Positions 16,704-25,051 are shown, counted from the stretch's first letter. The stretch: DNA of 38,762 nt from Oscillospiraceae bacterium (GCA_017435615.1 JAFSET010000074.1:1-38762), one strand, 5' to 3'. Program-made: numbers and translations. Notes: generated from the sequence alone by a model not told the origin.

Positions 16704-16762
16704 GTAATTTTAAAAGTTTATTGCACCTACGCATCGTTTTTTATTTAGTTATTTGCACCAAT
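16686..16762. repeat. Three regularly spaced TTGCACC repeats
   Basis: TTGCACC begins at 16688, 16721 and 16753, about 32-33 bases apart. The outer two share a 12-base match (ATTTGCACCAAT at 16686 and 16751), and the first lies inside the spacer of the ATPase promoter. The spacing is about three helical turns, which would suit an operator array on one DNA face. Confidence 0.5.
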
Positions 16763-16796
16763 AGACAACAACGCCCTTAAAAGATCCTAAATGCAG

Positions 16797-16838
16797 AACG
16801 AGGGGTCTGTTGCAAATTTTTGCAACAGACCCCTCGTT
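16797..16838 (-). terminator. Terminator after transketolase
   Basis: An 18-bp perfect stem (16797-16814 with 16821-16838) lies 12 bases past the stop of the transketolase C-terminal gene. It separates that operon from the DUF4143 promoter. Confidence 0.8.
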
Positions 16839-16850
16839 ATTTCTATAAGA

Positions 16851-17789
16851 TTATTTGCACAGGTCCTTGGCAACTTCCACGATGTGCTCCGCGCTCAGGC
16901 CGAACTGCTTCAGCAGGGCAGCGGCAGGGCCGGAATGGCCGTACTCGTCGTTGACGCCGATGCGGCGGACCACGGTGGGCAGCTTTTCACTGAGCAGGCT
17001 GCAGACAGCCTCGCCCAGGCCGCCGATGATGGAGTGCTCCTCACAGGTGATGACCTTGCCGCAGTCCTTGGCGGCAGCAAGCACCAGCTCCTCATCCAGA
17101 GGCTTAATGGTGGGCATATTGATGATCCGGGCGCTGATGCCGGCCTCAGCCAGCAGCTCACCGGCCTGAATTGCTTCATAGACCATCAGACCGTTGGCAA
17201 TGATGGCCACATCCTTGCCGTCACGGACCACTTCGCCCTTACCGATGACAAACTGGTAGTCCTCGCTATGGAACACCGGCACAGCCAGTCTGCCAAAGCG
17301 CAGGTACACCGGGCCCTGATGCTCATAGGCAGCCTTCACAGCAGCCTTGGCTTCGATATCGTCTGCCGGGCAGATCACGGTCATACCGGGGATGGAGCGC
17401 ATCAGCGCGAAGTCCTCGCAGCACTGATGGCTGGCGCCGTCCTCACCGACAGAGATACCGCCGTGGGTAGCGCCGATCTTCACATTCAGGTTGGGGTAGC
17501 CCACAGAGTTGCGGATCTGCTCGAAGGCACGGCCTGCGGCAAACATCGCAAAGCTGGAGGCAAAGGGCACCAGGCCAGCGGCAGCCATACCGGCAGCGGC
17601 GGTCATCATATTGCCCTCAGCAATACCAAAATCAAAGTGACGGTCCGGGAAAGCCTTCTTAAATACGCCGGTCTTGGTAGCACCGGCCAGGTCTGCGTCC
17701 AGGACCACCAAGTCCGGATGCTCCGCGCCCAAAGCGGCCAGAGCATTGCCGTAGCTGTCACGGGTAGCAACTTTCTTCATTTCAGCCAT
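16851..17789 (-). CDS. Transketolase, C-terminal subunit
   Basis: This 312-residue protein contains the pyrimidine-binding and C-terminal domains of transketolase. It works with the N-terminal subunit encoded just upstream to move two-carbon units between sugar phosphates in the non-oxidative pentose phosphate pathway, using thiamine diphosphate. Visible hallmarks are FDFGIAEGNMMTAAAGMAA (the catalytic-glutamate region), GATHGGISVGEDGASHQ and the late EEHSIIGGLGEAV motif. ATG 17789 is used because GGAGGG lies 8 bases upstream and the upstream stop ends only one base away. Separate half-genes are normal in many anaerobes and archaea and do not indicate a frameshift. Confidence 0.93.
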   Translation of the reverse strand: MAEMKKVATRDSYGNALAALGAEHPDLVVLDADLAGATKTGVFKKAFPDRHFDFGIAEGNMMTAAAGMAAAGLVPFASSFAMFAAGRAFEQIRNSVGYPNLNVKIGATHGGISVGEDGASHQCCEDFALMRSIPGMTVICPADDIEAKAAVKAAYEHQGPVYLRFGRLAVPVFHSEDYQFVIGKGEVVRDGKDVAIIANGLMVYEAIQAGELLAEAGISARIINMPTIKPLDEELVLAAAKDCGKVITCEEHSIIGGLGEAVCSLLSEKLPTVVRRIGVNDEYGHSGPAAALLKQFGLSAEHIVEVAKDLCK

Positions 17790-17790
17790 A

Positions 17791-18636
17791 TTACTTTCCC
17801 TCCAGTTCCGCAAGCTGAGCCTTCAGCTCGCTCATTGCCTGTGCATACTGCTCGTCGTTGGGAGCCTTGCCGTGCCAGCCGGCATCGTTCTCCATGAAGG
17901 AGACGCCCTTGCCCTTAACGGTGGACATGACGATGGCAGTGGGCTGGCCCTTTGTCTTCTTTGCGTTGTCGAAGGCCTTTTCCAGAGCTTCAAAATCGTG
18001 GCCGTCAACGGCGTGGACATTGAAGCCGAAGGCCAGCAGCTTGTCTACGATGGGGTAGGGGCTCATAACATCTGCCACATTGCCGTCGATCTGCAGGCCG
18101 TTGTTATCCACAACGATGCACAGATTATCCAGCTTGTAATGGGCAGCAGCCATGCAAGCCTCCCATACCTGACCCTCCTGGATCTCGCCGTCACCCAGCA
18201 GGCTGTAGACCCGGTTTTCCTTGCCATGATACTTGGCGGCAATGGCCATACCCACAGCGGCAGAGATGCCCTGGCCCAGAGAGCCGGTGGACATATCCAC
18301 GCCGGGAACCATATTCATATTGGGGTGGCCCTGCAGGTAGCTGTCGATGTGACGCAGGGTGGGCAGATCCTCAACAGGGAAGTAGCCGCGCAGTGCCAGC
18401 ACAGAGTACAGGCCCGGAGCGGTGTGACCCTTGCTCAGGACAAAGCGGTCACGGCCGTCCCACTTGGGATTGGTGGGATCGATGTTCATTTCCTTAAAGT
18501 ACAGGTAGGTAAACACCTCTGCGGCGGACAGACTGCCGCCGGGGTGGCCGGCCTTGGCACCGTAGGTGGATTCGATCACACCCATACGGACCTTGCAGGC
18601 GTTGATTTGCAGTTGCTTCTTTTCGCTGGAAGTCAT
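17791..18636 (-). CDS. Transketolase, N-terminal subunit
   Basis: This 281-residue protein is the thiamine-diphosphate-binding half of transketolase. The TPP motif GDGEIQEGQVWEA...NN is present (GDGE around residue 148), as are HPGGSLSAAEVFTYLYF, SKGHTAPGLYSVLALRG and GHPNMNMVPGVDMSTGSLGQG. ATG 18636 follows AAGGAGG. It is the first gene of a two-gene operon driven by a clear promoter at 18678-18706 and ended by the hairpin at 16797-16838. It makes pentose phosphates and erythrose 4-phosphate available without the oxidative branch, typical of fermenters. Confidence 0.94.
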   Translation of the reverse strand: MTSSEKKQLQINACKVRMGVIESTYGAKAGHPGGSLSAAEVFTYLYFKEMNIDPTNPKWDGRDRFVLSKGHTAPGLYSVLALRGYFPVEDLPTLRHIDSYLQGHPNMNMVPGVDMSTGSLGQGISAAVGMAIAAKYHGKENRVYSLLGDGEIQEGQVWEACMAAAHYKLDNLCIVVDNNGLQIDGNVADVMSPYPIVDKLLAFGFNVHAVDGHDFEALEKAFDNAKKTKGQPTAIVMSTVKGKGVSFMENDAGWHGKAPNDEQYAQAMSELKAQLAELEGK

Positions 18637-18677
18637 ATTGCTCCTCCTTGTATGTATTGTTATGGTTCATCTTTTCC

Positions 18678-18706
18678 ATTTTACCACCAATATCCGGTTA
18701 AAGCAA
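18678..18706 (-). promoter_or_regulatory. Promoter of the transketolase operon
   Basis: On the minus strand, TTGCTT (18701-18706), a 17-base spacer and TAAAAT (18678-18683) lie 41 bases before the start at 18636. Confidence 0.7.
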
Positions 18707-18730
18707 GCATTTTATCATAAAAACACACAC

Positions 18731-18763
18731 AGGGGCTGTCTCAAAATGCATGAGACAGCCCCT
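18731..18763 (-). terminator. Terminator of the aconitase X operon
   Basis: A 13-bp perfect stem (18731-18743 with 18751-18763) with a 7-base loop begins 8 bases after the stop codon at 18772. On the minus strand it is followed by GTGTGTGTTTTTATG, giving a short T run. Confidence 0.85.
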
Positions 18764-18771
18764 ATGTATGA

Positions 18772-19215
18772 TCATTCCACGCAGACGGTGCCGTCATCCT
18801 TCAAGGTGACAGTCATGCCGTCCTTCATATAGCTGAGGAATTCCTCGCCCAAGGAGTCGATCACCGGCATATTCACATTTTCCAGCCATACCGATGCCAG
18901 GATCGAGCCGGCTGCCGCCAGGGAATCGATGGGATTGGAGAACAGCATACAGGCCGGCTGACGGCCCATGGCACAGGCACAGTAGATCACCATGCCGCCG
19001 GTGGTGGAGCCGATGGTCTGGGGCAGGCACAGGGCCTTTCCTGCCATCTGCTTGCCGTACAGGTCCGGATTGTTCTGATCACCGCAGGTGGCCTTTTTGT
19101 CACCGAACTGCAATGCCTTTTGGAAGGAGGCCAGGGTGTTCAGACCGCCGTGGGTCACGATCGCCTCTGCCGTTACCGTACCGGGCGCAATGACCCGTCC
19201 TTTAAATTCCTTCAT
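18772..19215 (-). CDS. Aconitase X small (swivel, DUF126) subunit
   Basis: This 147-residue protein matches the DUF126 swivel domain of aconitase X: MKEFKGRVIAPGTVTAEAIVTHGGLN at the start, then GKALCLPQTIGSTTGG and the LFSNPIDSLAAAG segment expected to reach the active site. It pairs with the large subunit encoded immediately upstream to form a dehydratase. ATG 19215 follows AAAGGAGGG and overlaps the large-subunit stop by one base (TAATG); the longer reading from 19329 lies inside that gene and is rejected. Bacterial relatives dehydrate cis-3-hydroxy-L-proline and archaeal ones mevalonate 5-phosphate; the substrate here is open. Confidence 0.87.
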   Translation of the reverse strand: MKEFKGRVIAPGTVTAEAIVTHGGLNTLASFQKALQFGDKKATCGDQNNPDLYGKQMAGKALCLPQTIGSTTGGMVIYCACAMGRQPACMLFSNPIDSLAAAGSILASVWLENVNMPVIDSLGEEFLSYMKDGMTVTLKDDGTVCVE

Positions 19216-20492
19216 TACCGGTTCCCTCCTTTTGTGATCTTCTCCAAAATCTCCCCTTCGGTATAATACCGGGCAGTGGTATAGGTGCGCAGCTTGTTGG
19301 AGCAGGTGATCACCGGCATAGAGCCGCACAGGGGGTTATTCATATACATCAGCGGGCAGATATACGACAGCACAACGCCGGTGGCCTTCAGCCGCTGGGC
19401 ATACTCGGTCTTTTCAAACTCCCTGATCACGCCGGGGGCAGAGGTGAACACCGTGGGGATCAGCACCTTCTTGTTGCCGGCATTCTTCAGGCCCTGCTCT
19501 ACCGCCTCGGTCCAGTCCTTTAGCTGCTGCAGGCTCATATGGGGACAGCCCACAAAGCACAGCCTGGGCTTTGCGTCCTTGTTCTTCCAAATCACCGGGT
19601 AGCTGTCCTGGACTCTTTGCAGCTCCGCGTCGTCGATCACATACACCCGGGCATTTTCCACGATCAGGCTCTCGCCCTGCTCGCAGGCCTCCGGGGTCAG
19701 ATTGTGCATATGGTACAGACCCACCGCGCCGTTGGAGGCGGTGGCGGCACCGAAGTCCTTTAAGTAGGCGCAGGCACTGTCATCCAGGCCGTTGGTCAGC
19801 CATTTGTCCATGCCGTAGATGTAAGGCACATCCTCCATCACCTTCATACCAATGGCAGAGCCCAAAAGCTGTGCCTCCGGCTTTTTGGTGGTTTCCACCT
19901 TCACGATCCAGGCAGCCTTCCGGCCCTCATCGGTGACCAGACCGAAGTGGGGCACGCAGCCGGCAATGGAGCCCATAATATCCATAATGCCGGAGTTGCG
20001 GTTGCACCGGGCACCCAGCACGGAGTTGGCGTACACCACCGCAGAGGACTCCGCCCAGCTCAGGATCTCACCCTTTTGGGGCTTGTTGCCTACCTGGTCC
20101 AGATAGCAGGCGCAGGTAAAGGCATCCTGGTCCAACAGACCAAGCTGCTGAAGCTGGTCTTCATAAAAGTCCTGCTTGGCGTACATGATCTTATTGAAAA
20201 TCAGGTTCTGCAGGAAATTGGCAGGGACATTTTTATCCACGGGCCGGGGGTCCATGGAAAACTTCTGTGTGGAAACCGCGCCGGCCTGAATGAGCTGGTC
20301 CATCAGCTCGTAAACGGGGCTGATCATCTTCAGTCCGAAGGATGTGACCAAATGGTTATACTCGGAAGTGATGGGGATCAGCTTGTCGGCACCGAAGGCA
20401 TCACCGTACATTACCAGGGTCTTCATCACCTTGGCCATGGTTTCGCCTTTTTCGCCGTTTAAAATGGCTTGTTGTTCGTCAGTTAAGTACAT
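19215..20492 (-). CDS. Aconitase X large catalytic subunit (DUF521)
   Basis: This 425-residue protein is the large domain of aconitase X (DUF521). It begins MYLTDEQQAILNGEKGE and contains EYNHLVTSFG, WAESSAVVYANSVLGARCNRNSG with a likely Fe-S cysteine, FVGCPHMSLQQL and a late cysteine region (NPLCGSMPVITCSNK). The family uses an Fe-S cluster to remove water from hydroxy acids. The separate large and small subunits fit a two-chain AcnX. It is second in an operon after a 2-enoate-reductase-like flavoenzyme, so the dehydrated, unsaturated product may be the reductase substrate, which is an inference from order only. ATG 20492 has GGAGG upstream. Confidence 0.87.
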   Translation of the reverse strand: MYLTDEQQAILNGEKGETMAKVMKTLVMYGDAFGADKLIPITSEYNHLVTSFGLKMISPVYELMDQLIQAGAVSTQKFSMDPRPVDKNVPANFLQNLIFNKIMYAKQDFYEDQLQQLGLLDQDAFTCACYLDQVGNKPQKGEILSWAESSAVVYANSVLGARCNRNSGIMDIMGSIAGCVPHFGLVTDEGRKAAWIVKVETTKKPEAQLLGSAIGMKVMEDVPYIYGMDKWLTNGLDDSACAYLKDFGAATASNGAVGLYHMHNLTPEACEQGESLIVENARVYVIDDAELQRVQDSYPVIWKNKDAKPRLCFVGCPHMSLQQLKDWTEAVEQGLKNAGNKKVLIPTVFTSAPGVIREFEKTEYAQRLKATGVVLSYICPLMYMNNPLCGSMPVITCSNKLRTYTTARYYTEGEILEKITKGGNR

Positions 20493-20504
20493 CCGATTTC
20501 CTCC

Positions 20505-22565
20505 TTACAGCTTCATTGCCACATCCCAGGCCTGCCAAATGACAGAGCGCAGGTTGCCCACCTTGCTGCAGTCACCGACCAGGTGAACATGCTTTGCCTT
20601 CTGGGCCACAGGAGCACTGCGGTAGCCGGTGGACAAGATCACGGTGTCCGCATCGATCTTGAAGGTGTTGCCTTCCTTATCCGTCACTGTGACGCCGTCC
20701 TCGTGGACCTGTGTCAGCTTGGTCTCCAGGTGCACCGGCACCTGATTGGTCTTAAAGAAGTCACGCAGGAAGCTGGTGTTTGCCAGGCAAACGCCCTTGG
20801 TGACGATCAGATCGTCCATCATCTCCACGATGGTGGGCTTTTTGCCCTGCAGGTACAGCTCGTAGGCGATCTCACAGCCGGTCAGGCCGCCGCCGATGAT
20901 CACCACATTTTCTCCTGCCTGGTGCTTGCCCAGCAGGAAGTCCACAGCCTGAATACCGTGGGCAATGCCGGGGACGGGGATGCGGTTGGCATTGGAGCCG
21001 GTGGCAACGATCACCTCGTCAGCACCCAAAGCAGCCACATCCTTGACCTCGGTGTTCAGCTTCACTTCGATGGGATGCTTGGTGATCTCCCGGCGGTACC
21101 AGGCGATCAGCTCCCGGTCCTTCTCCTTAAAGGAGGGTGCGGCCGCGGCAATGAACACGCCGCCCAGCTTATCACTTTTTTCGTACAGGGTGACCTTATG
21201 ACCACGCTTGGCGCAGACGATGGCTGCCTCCATGCCGCCAATACCGCCGCCGATGACGGCAATCTTTTTCGTCTTCTTGGCAGGCGCGATGTAGTACTTG
21301 CCGGTCTGCATAGTGGGGGGATTGATGGCGCAGCGGGCCAGGTGCATGGTGTCGGACAGGTCCTGGGTGTTGGCGTGGCCCTTGGAGGAGGAGAAGTTGA
21401 AGCAGCCGGCGTGGCAGCAGATACAGGGGCGAATGTCCTCCAGCCGGTCCTCCAGCAGCTTGGTGATCCACTGGGGATCAGCCAGGAACTGACGGGCAAT
21501 GCCCACACCGTCGATGCGGCCCTCGGCCACGGCCTGAGCGCCTGCCTCCGGCTCCATACGGCCGGCACAGACCACCGGGATGTCCACAAACTTCTTAATA
21601 TGTGCCACATCCTCCAGGTTGCAGTTCTGGGGCATATACATGGGCGGATGGGCCCAGTACCAGGAGTCATAGGTGCCGTTGTCGGCGTTGAGCATATCGT
21701 AGCCCGCATCCTGCAGGTACTTGGCAGCCTTCTCAGACTCTTCCATACAGCGGCCCTTTTCCTCGTAAGCTTCTCCGGGCAGCGCGCCGTAGCGGAAATC
21801 CTTCACCTTGCTCTGGACAGAGTAACGCAGAGAAACGGGGAAATTCTCGCCGCAGGCGGCCTTGATGGCCTTGACCACCTCCACGGGGAAGCGGTAGCGG
21901 TTTTCAAAGGAGCCGCCGTACTCGTCGGTGCGGTGGTTGGTCCATTCCATGGTAAACTGGTCCAGCAAATAGCCCTCGTGGACAGCGTGGACCTCCACGC
22001 CGTCAACGCCTGCGTCCATACACAGCTTGGCGGTCTTGGCAAAGGCCTCGATGATCTCATGGATCTGTTCCCTGGTCATCTCCGGGGTGGTGATCTCCGG
22101 GTCCCAACGGGAGGGCAGGGGACTGGGGCTTGCCAGCTCGTGAGAGGTGTCCAGCACCGGCTTTAAAATGGCACGGGTGAATTTATTCTTGTGCATGGGC
22201 GCGATCAGGTCGGTGATGGCCCAGCTCCGGCCCATACCGGCAGTGAGCTGGATAAACAGCTTTGCGCCGGTCTTATGGATCTCGTCCATAAACTCTTTCA
22301 GGTCCTGGAACATCTTGGGGTTCTGCCAAAGCCATTTTCCCCAGAAGGTGTCACGCAGCGGCGCAATGCCGGGGATGATCAGGCCAACATTGTTTTTGGC
22401 TCGCTCCAGGAAAAAGTTTGCCGCCTCCTTATCGAATTTGCAGCCGGTCAGCTCAAACCAGCCAAACAGGGAGGTACCGCCCATGGGGCACAGCACGATG
22501 CGGTTTTTGATCTCCACATCCCGGATCTTCCACGGGGTAAATAAAGACTCATATTTTTGATCCAT
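20505..22565 (-). CDS. NADH:flavin oxidoreductase, 2-enoate-reductase/BaiCD-like
   Basis: This 686-residue protein has an N-terminal Old-Yellow-Enzyme TIM barrel (FMN), a linker with a [4Fe-4S] motif and a C-terminal FAD/NAD(P) domain. The barrel motif VHAVHEGYLLDQF...NHRTDEYGGSFENR is typical of the 2-enoate reductase, BaiCD and bilirubin-reductase branch. The cluster ligands are CICCHAGC (C-x2-C-x3-C) plus ARCAINP. The nucleotide site is AVIGGGIGGMEAAIVCAKRGH, with a second, VVIIGGGLTGCEIAYEL. Enzymes of this type reduce activated C=C bonds in enoates, steroids or tetrapyrroles; the substrate here is unknown. It leads the operon with aconitase X, and ATG 22565 follows AAAGGATG. Confidence 0.9.
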   Translation of the reverse strand: MDQKYESLFTPWKIRDVEIKNRIVLCPMGGTSLFGWFELTGCKFDKEAANFFLERAKNNVGLIIPGIAPLRDTFWGKWLWQNPKMFQDLKEFMDEIHKTGAKLFIQLTAGMGRSWAITDLIAPMHKNKFTRAILKPVLDTSHELASPSPLPSRWDPEITTPEMTREQIHEIIEAFAKTAKLCMDAGVDGVEVHAVHEGYLLDQFTMEWTNHRTDEYGGSFENRYRFPVEVVKAIKAACGENFPVSLRYSVQSKVKDFRYGALPGEAYEEKGRCMEESEKAAKYLQDAGYDMLNADNGTYDSWYWAHPPMYMPQNCNLEDVAHIKKFVDIPVVCAGRMEPEAGAQAVAEGRIDGVGIARQFLADPQWITKLLEDRLEDIRPCICCHAGCFNFSSSKGHANTQDLSDTMHLARCAINPPTMQTGKYYIAPAKKTKKIAVIGGGIGGMEAAIVCAKRGHKVTLYEKSDKLGGVFIAAAAPSFKEKDRELIAWYRREITKHPIEVKLNTEVKDVAALGADEVIVATGSNANRIPVPGIAHGIQAVDFLLGKHQAGENVVIIGGGLTGCEIAYELYLQGKKPTIVEMMDDLIVTKGVCLANTSFLRDFFKTNQVPVHLETKLTQVHEDGVTVTDKEGNTFKIDADTVILSTGYRSAPVAQKAKHVHLVGDCSKVGNLRSVIWQAWDVAMKL

Positions 22566-22600
22566 TGGGTGTCATCCTTTCTATATAAATCTACTGATTT

Positions 22601-22629
22601 ATTATAATATGCAAGGCTACCCTTGTCAA
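22601..22629 (-). promoter_or_regulatory. Perfect consensus promoter of the aconitase X operon
   Basis: On the minus strand, TTGACA (22624-22629), exactly 17 bases, then TATAAT (22601-22606): full consensus at both boxes. The start codon at 22565 is 35 bases downstream. Strong basal transcription is expected unless it is repressed. Confidence 0.92.
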
Positions 22630-22668
22630 TGACCGGCTGCGGGATTTTCCAAAGGACAATTTTGGTGG

Positions 22669-22697
22669 TTGCCCTTTACGCAATTGTAGGCTATAAT
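22669..22697 (+). promoter_or_regulatory. Promoter reading towards prmA
   Basis: TTGCCC (22669-22674), a 17-base spacer and a perfect TATAAT (22692-22697) point right. Repeat element B starts 18 bases downstream, so a transcript starting here would carry the whole element in a leader of about 370 bases before prmA. Confidence 0.7.
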
Positions 22698-22714
22698 GAT
22701 AAAAACAGAACAGT

Positions 22715-23060
22715 AAATTACAGTTTATCGAGCTGTTACTGGCATTAAATTGCCGCCTTATGGGCGGCGCAATGCCTAAGTATTGCGGAAGCGTTGCATA
22801 AATACAAAAAACCTAAAGAGGTGTCATTGCGAGCCGCCAAAAGGCGGCGTGGCAATCTCAAAGGGGAACTTTATTCATTCAGATTTCCAAAGGATATTGG
22901 GAACCTTAAATAATAAATATTTTTTGGCTGGCACGGGTCCTTTAGGATGCACAATACATCGCCTTGCATTTTGAGATTGCCACGCCAGTGTGCGCACTGG
23001 CTCGCAATGACAAATCGGTGGGTTTCCGCAAAGTTTTTACAGCTCGATAAACTGAAATTT
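22715..23060. repeat. MITE/BIME-like repeat element, copy B
   Basis: This fills most of the 510-base gap between the flavoenzyme and prmA. The outer ends are a perfect 16-base inverted repeat, CAGTTTATCGAGCTGT at 22721-22736 and its complement at 23039-23054, extended by AAATT/AAATTT. A nested palindrome lies at 22742-22775 (GGCATT...AATGCC around GCCGCC/GGCGGC). Inner modules GTCATTGCGAGCC (22822-22834) and GGCGTGGCAATCTCAAA (22845-22861) recur inverted at 22970-23011. Related to copies A and C. No open reading frame in it looks real. Confidence 0.88.
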
Positions 23061-23075
23061 GATCAAGGAGTTATT

Positions 23076-24035
23076 ATGGAATATTTGGAGCTGACGGTTG
23101 CCACGGATGCGGCATCCATTGACGCGGTGGCACAGGCCTTGACTGCCGGGGGCTTTGCGGATCTGGTGATCGAGGATCAGGCGGAATTTGAGTCCTTTTT
23201 GGAGGACAACCGGGCCTACTGGGATTATATCGACGAGGACCTGCAGCAGCAGCTTCAGGGCCTTTCCCAGATCAAGCTGTATTTGGAAAAGCAGGATACA
23301 CAGGGCATGGACCGGCTGGAGGCACTGCTGCAAAAGCTGCGCACTTCCGGGCAGTACGGCGAGCTAAAGCTCACGGTGACCCCTCTGGCGCAGACCGACT
23401 GGTCCGAAAGCTGGAAGGACAACTATCCCCCGGAGCCGGTGGGAAAAAACCTGATGGTCCTGCCTTACTGGCTGGAGCAATCGCAGGCCCAGGGCCGTTT
23501 GCCGGTGATCCTGGATCCGGGCCTGACCTTTGGCACCGGCGCGCACCCTTCCACCCAAATGGTCATGGAATTTATGGAGGACTTAGACCTGCAGGGCAAA
23601 AGCTGCCTGGACTTAGGCAGCGGCAGCGGCATTTTGTCCATCACCGCCCTGCGGCTGGGAGCCAGTGCCGCCACCGGCGTGGACATTGACCCCAAGGCAG
23701 AGGCTGTGGCCCGGGAAAACGCCGGCTATAACGGCTTTGCCGCCCCGGAATTTACCGCCCTGACCGGCAATGTGACTGCCGACAAGGCCCTGATGAAGCA
23801 GTTGTGCCAGGACAGCTATCAGCTTGTGCTGGTGAACATCGTAGCCGACGTGATCATCGGCTTGGCACCGGTGCTGCCGGAATTTATGGGGGAGGATACG
23901 GTGCTGCTTCTGTCCGGCATTCTGGACACCCGGCTGGAGGATGTGCTGCCGGCCCTGAAAAAAGAAAATCTCACCGTCGTTGACCGGAAAGCCCGGGAGG
24001 ACTGGCGGTGCCTGAAAGTGAGGAAAATCGTATGA
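23076..24035 (+). CDS. prmA: Ribosomal protein L11 methyltransferase
   Basis: This 319-residue S-adenosylmethionine-dependent enzyme methylates ribosomal protein L11. It shows LDPGLTFGTGAHPSTQMVM (the PrmA signature, residues about 146-164), motif I LDLGSGSGILSITALRLGA, motif II TGVDIDP and the catalytic-region VNIVADVI. The N-terminal substrate-recognition domain (MEYLELTVATDAASIDAVAQAL) is complete. ATG 23076 follows AAGGAG; the longer in-frame reading from 22947 is inside repeat element B. The end overlaps the next gene by four bases (ATGA). The nearest promoter lies upstream of the repeat. Confidence 0.95.
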   Translation: MEYLELTVATDAASIDAVAQALTAGGFADLVIEDQAEFESFLEDNRAYWDYIDEDLQQQLQGLSQIKLYLEKQDTQGMDRLEALLQKLRTSGQYGELKLTVTPLAQTDWSESWKDNYPPEPVGKNLMVLPYWLEQSQAQGRLPVILDPGLTFGTGAHPSTQMVMEFMEDLDLQGKSCLDLGSGSGILSITALRLGASAATGVDIDPKAEAVARENAGYNGFAAPEFTALTGNVTADKALMKQLCQDSYQLVLVNIVADVIIGLAPVLPEFMGEDTVLLLSGILDTRLEDVLPALKKENLTVVDRKAREDWRCLKVRKIV

Positions 24036-25051
24036 CCGTTCCCTATCGTGTCCGGAGCGCGCTGAAGCAGTGCGCCATTGCCATCGGCGTGTTGGCGGTG
24101 GTAATTGCAGCGGTGCTGCTGATCTGGCTGGCCTGGCTGGACCGGTATGTTCTCTACACCCGGGATCAGGGGGCAGTGCTGGACTTTTCCCAGTCCTCCG
24201 ACCATATGTCCGGGCAGACGGTCCGGGAGCCGGTGGTGGAAAACCCCATCAGCATTTATTATAATGAAGGCGAAAACGCCATTGATCTGAAACAGGAGCT
24301 GACGCAGATCATCGGCTACTATATCACCGCGGAAGAGCTGGAGCAGGACATTGCCGCCGTATCCAGGCAGGTCAAGGCACTGCCCAAGGATACCCCGGTG
24401 ATGATCGACGTGAAGAGCATCTACGGAAACTTTTTCTATTCCTCCACCGTCAGCGAAAACCGCAACAGTGACCTGGATATTGAAGCCATGGACAAGCTGA
24501 TCCAGGAGCTTTGCAGCGGCGGCTACTACACCATTGCCCGGCTTCCCGCCCTCCGGGACCGGCTGTACGGCTTAAACCATGTGCCGGACGGACTGCCGGT
24601 GGCCGCGGGCTACTTATGGATGGATGACTACGGCTGCTACTGGCTCAATCCTGCCAGCGACGGCACCGTGAACTACCTGGCCCAAATCGCCAACGAGCTG
24701 AAGGGCTTAGGCTTTAACGAGGTGGTCTTCTGCGACTACTATTTCCCGGAAACCACCAGTATCGTCTTTAACGGTGACAAGGCACAGACCCTGGCTGACA
24801 CGGCCCAAACCTTAGTCAATACCTGTTCCGGTGACCGGTTTGCCGTTTCCTTTACCGCGCAAAGCAGCTTTGAAGCGCCCACCGGCCGCAGCCGGATCTA
24901 TCTGCAGGATGTTGCTGCCGCTCAGGCCGCATCCACCGCAGAGCAATTAGGCTTTGAAGACCCGGACATCCGTGTGGTATTCCTGACGGATGTACACGAC
25001 ACCCGTTTCGACGCCTACAGCGTCCTGCGGCCCCTGGCCGATGCCCAGTAG
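24032..25051 (+). CDS. Membrane-anchored DUF4015 glycoside-hydrolase-like protein
   Basis: This 339-residue protein has a basic N-terminus and one membrane segment (about residues 12-38), so its main domain is outside the cell. The rest resembles the putative glycoside hydrolase family DUF4015, a TIM barrel: PVMIDVKSIYGNFFYSS, ARLPALRDRLYGLN, GYLWMDDYGCYWLNPASDGTVNYLAQIANELKGLGFNEVVFCDYYFPE-like blocks and LTDVHD near the end. The activity is not proven for the family. ATG 24032 overlaps the prmA stop (ATGA) after GAGG, so it is translationally coupled. A GH25 lysozyme follows 13 bases later, suggesting a joint cell-wall role. Confidence 0.8.
   Translation: MTVPYRVRSALKQCAIAIGVLAVVIAAVLLIWLAWLDRYVLYTRDQGAVLDFSQSSDHMSGQTVREPVVENPISIYYNEGENAIDLKQELTQIIGYYITAEELEQDIAAVSRQVKALPKDTPVMIDVKSIYGNFFYSSTVSENRNSDLDIEAMDKLIQELCSGGYYTIARLPALRDRLYGLNHVPDGLPVAAGYLWMDDYGCYWLNPASDGTVNYLAQIANELKGLGFNEVVFCDYYFPETTSIVFNGDKAQTLADTAQTLVNTCSGDRFAVSFTAQSSFEAPTGRSRIYLQDVAAAQAASTAEQLGFEDPDIRVVFLTDVHDTRFDAYSVLRPLADAQ

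Noticed and set aside
16851-18636. Broken transketolase from a frameshift
   Set aside because: Each half has its own start and ribosome site and a complete domain; split transketolases are normal in anaerobes.
22947-23075. N-terminal extension of PrmA
   Set aside because: The extra in-frame codons are translated repeat element B; the ribosome site and family alignment point to ATG 23076.
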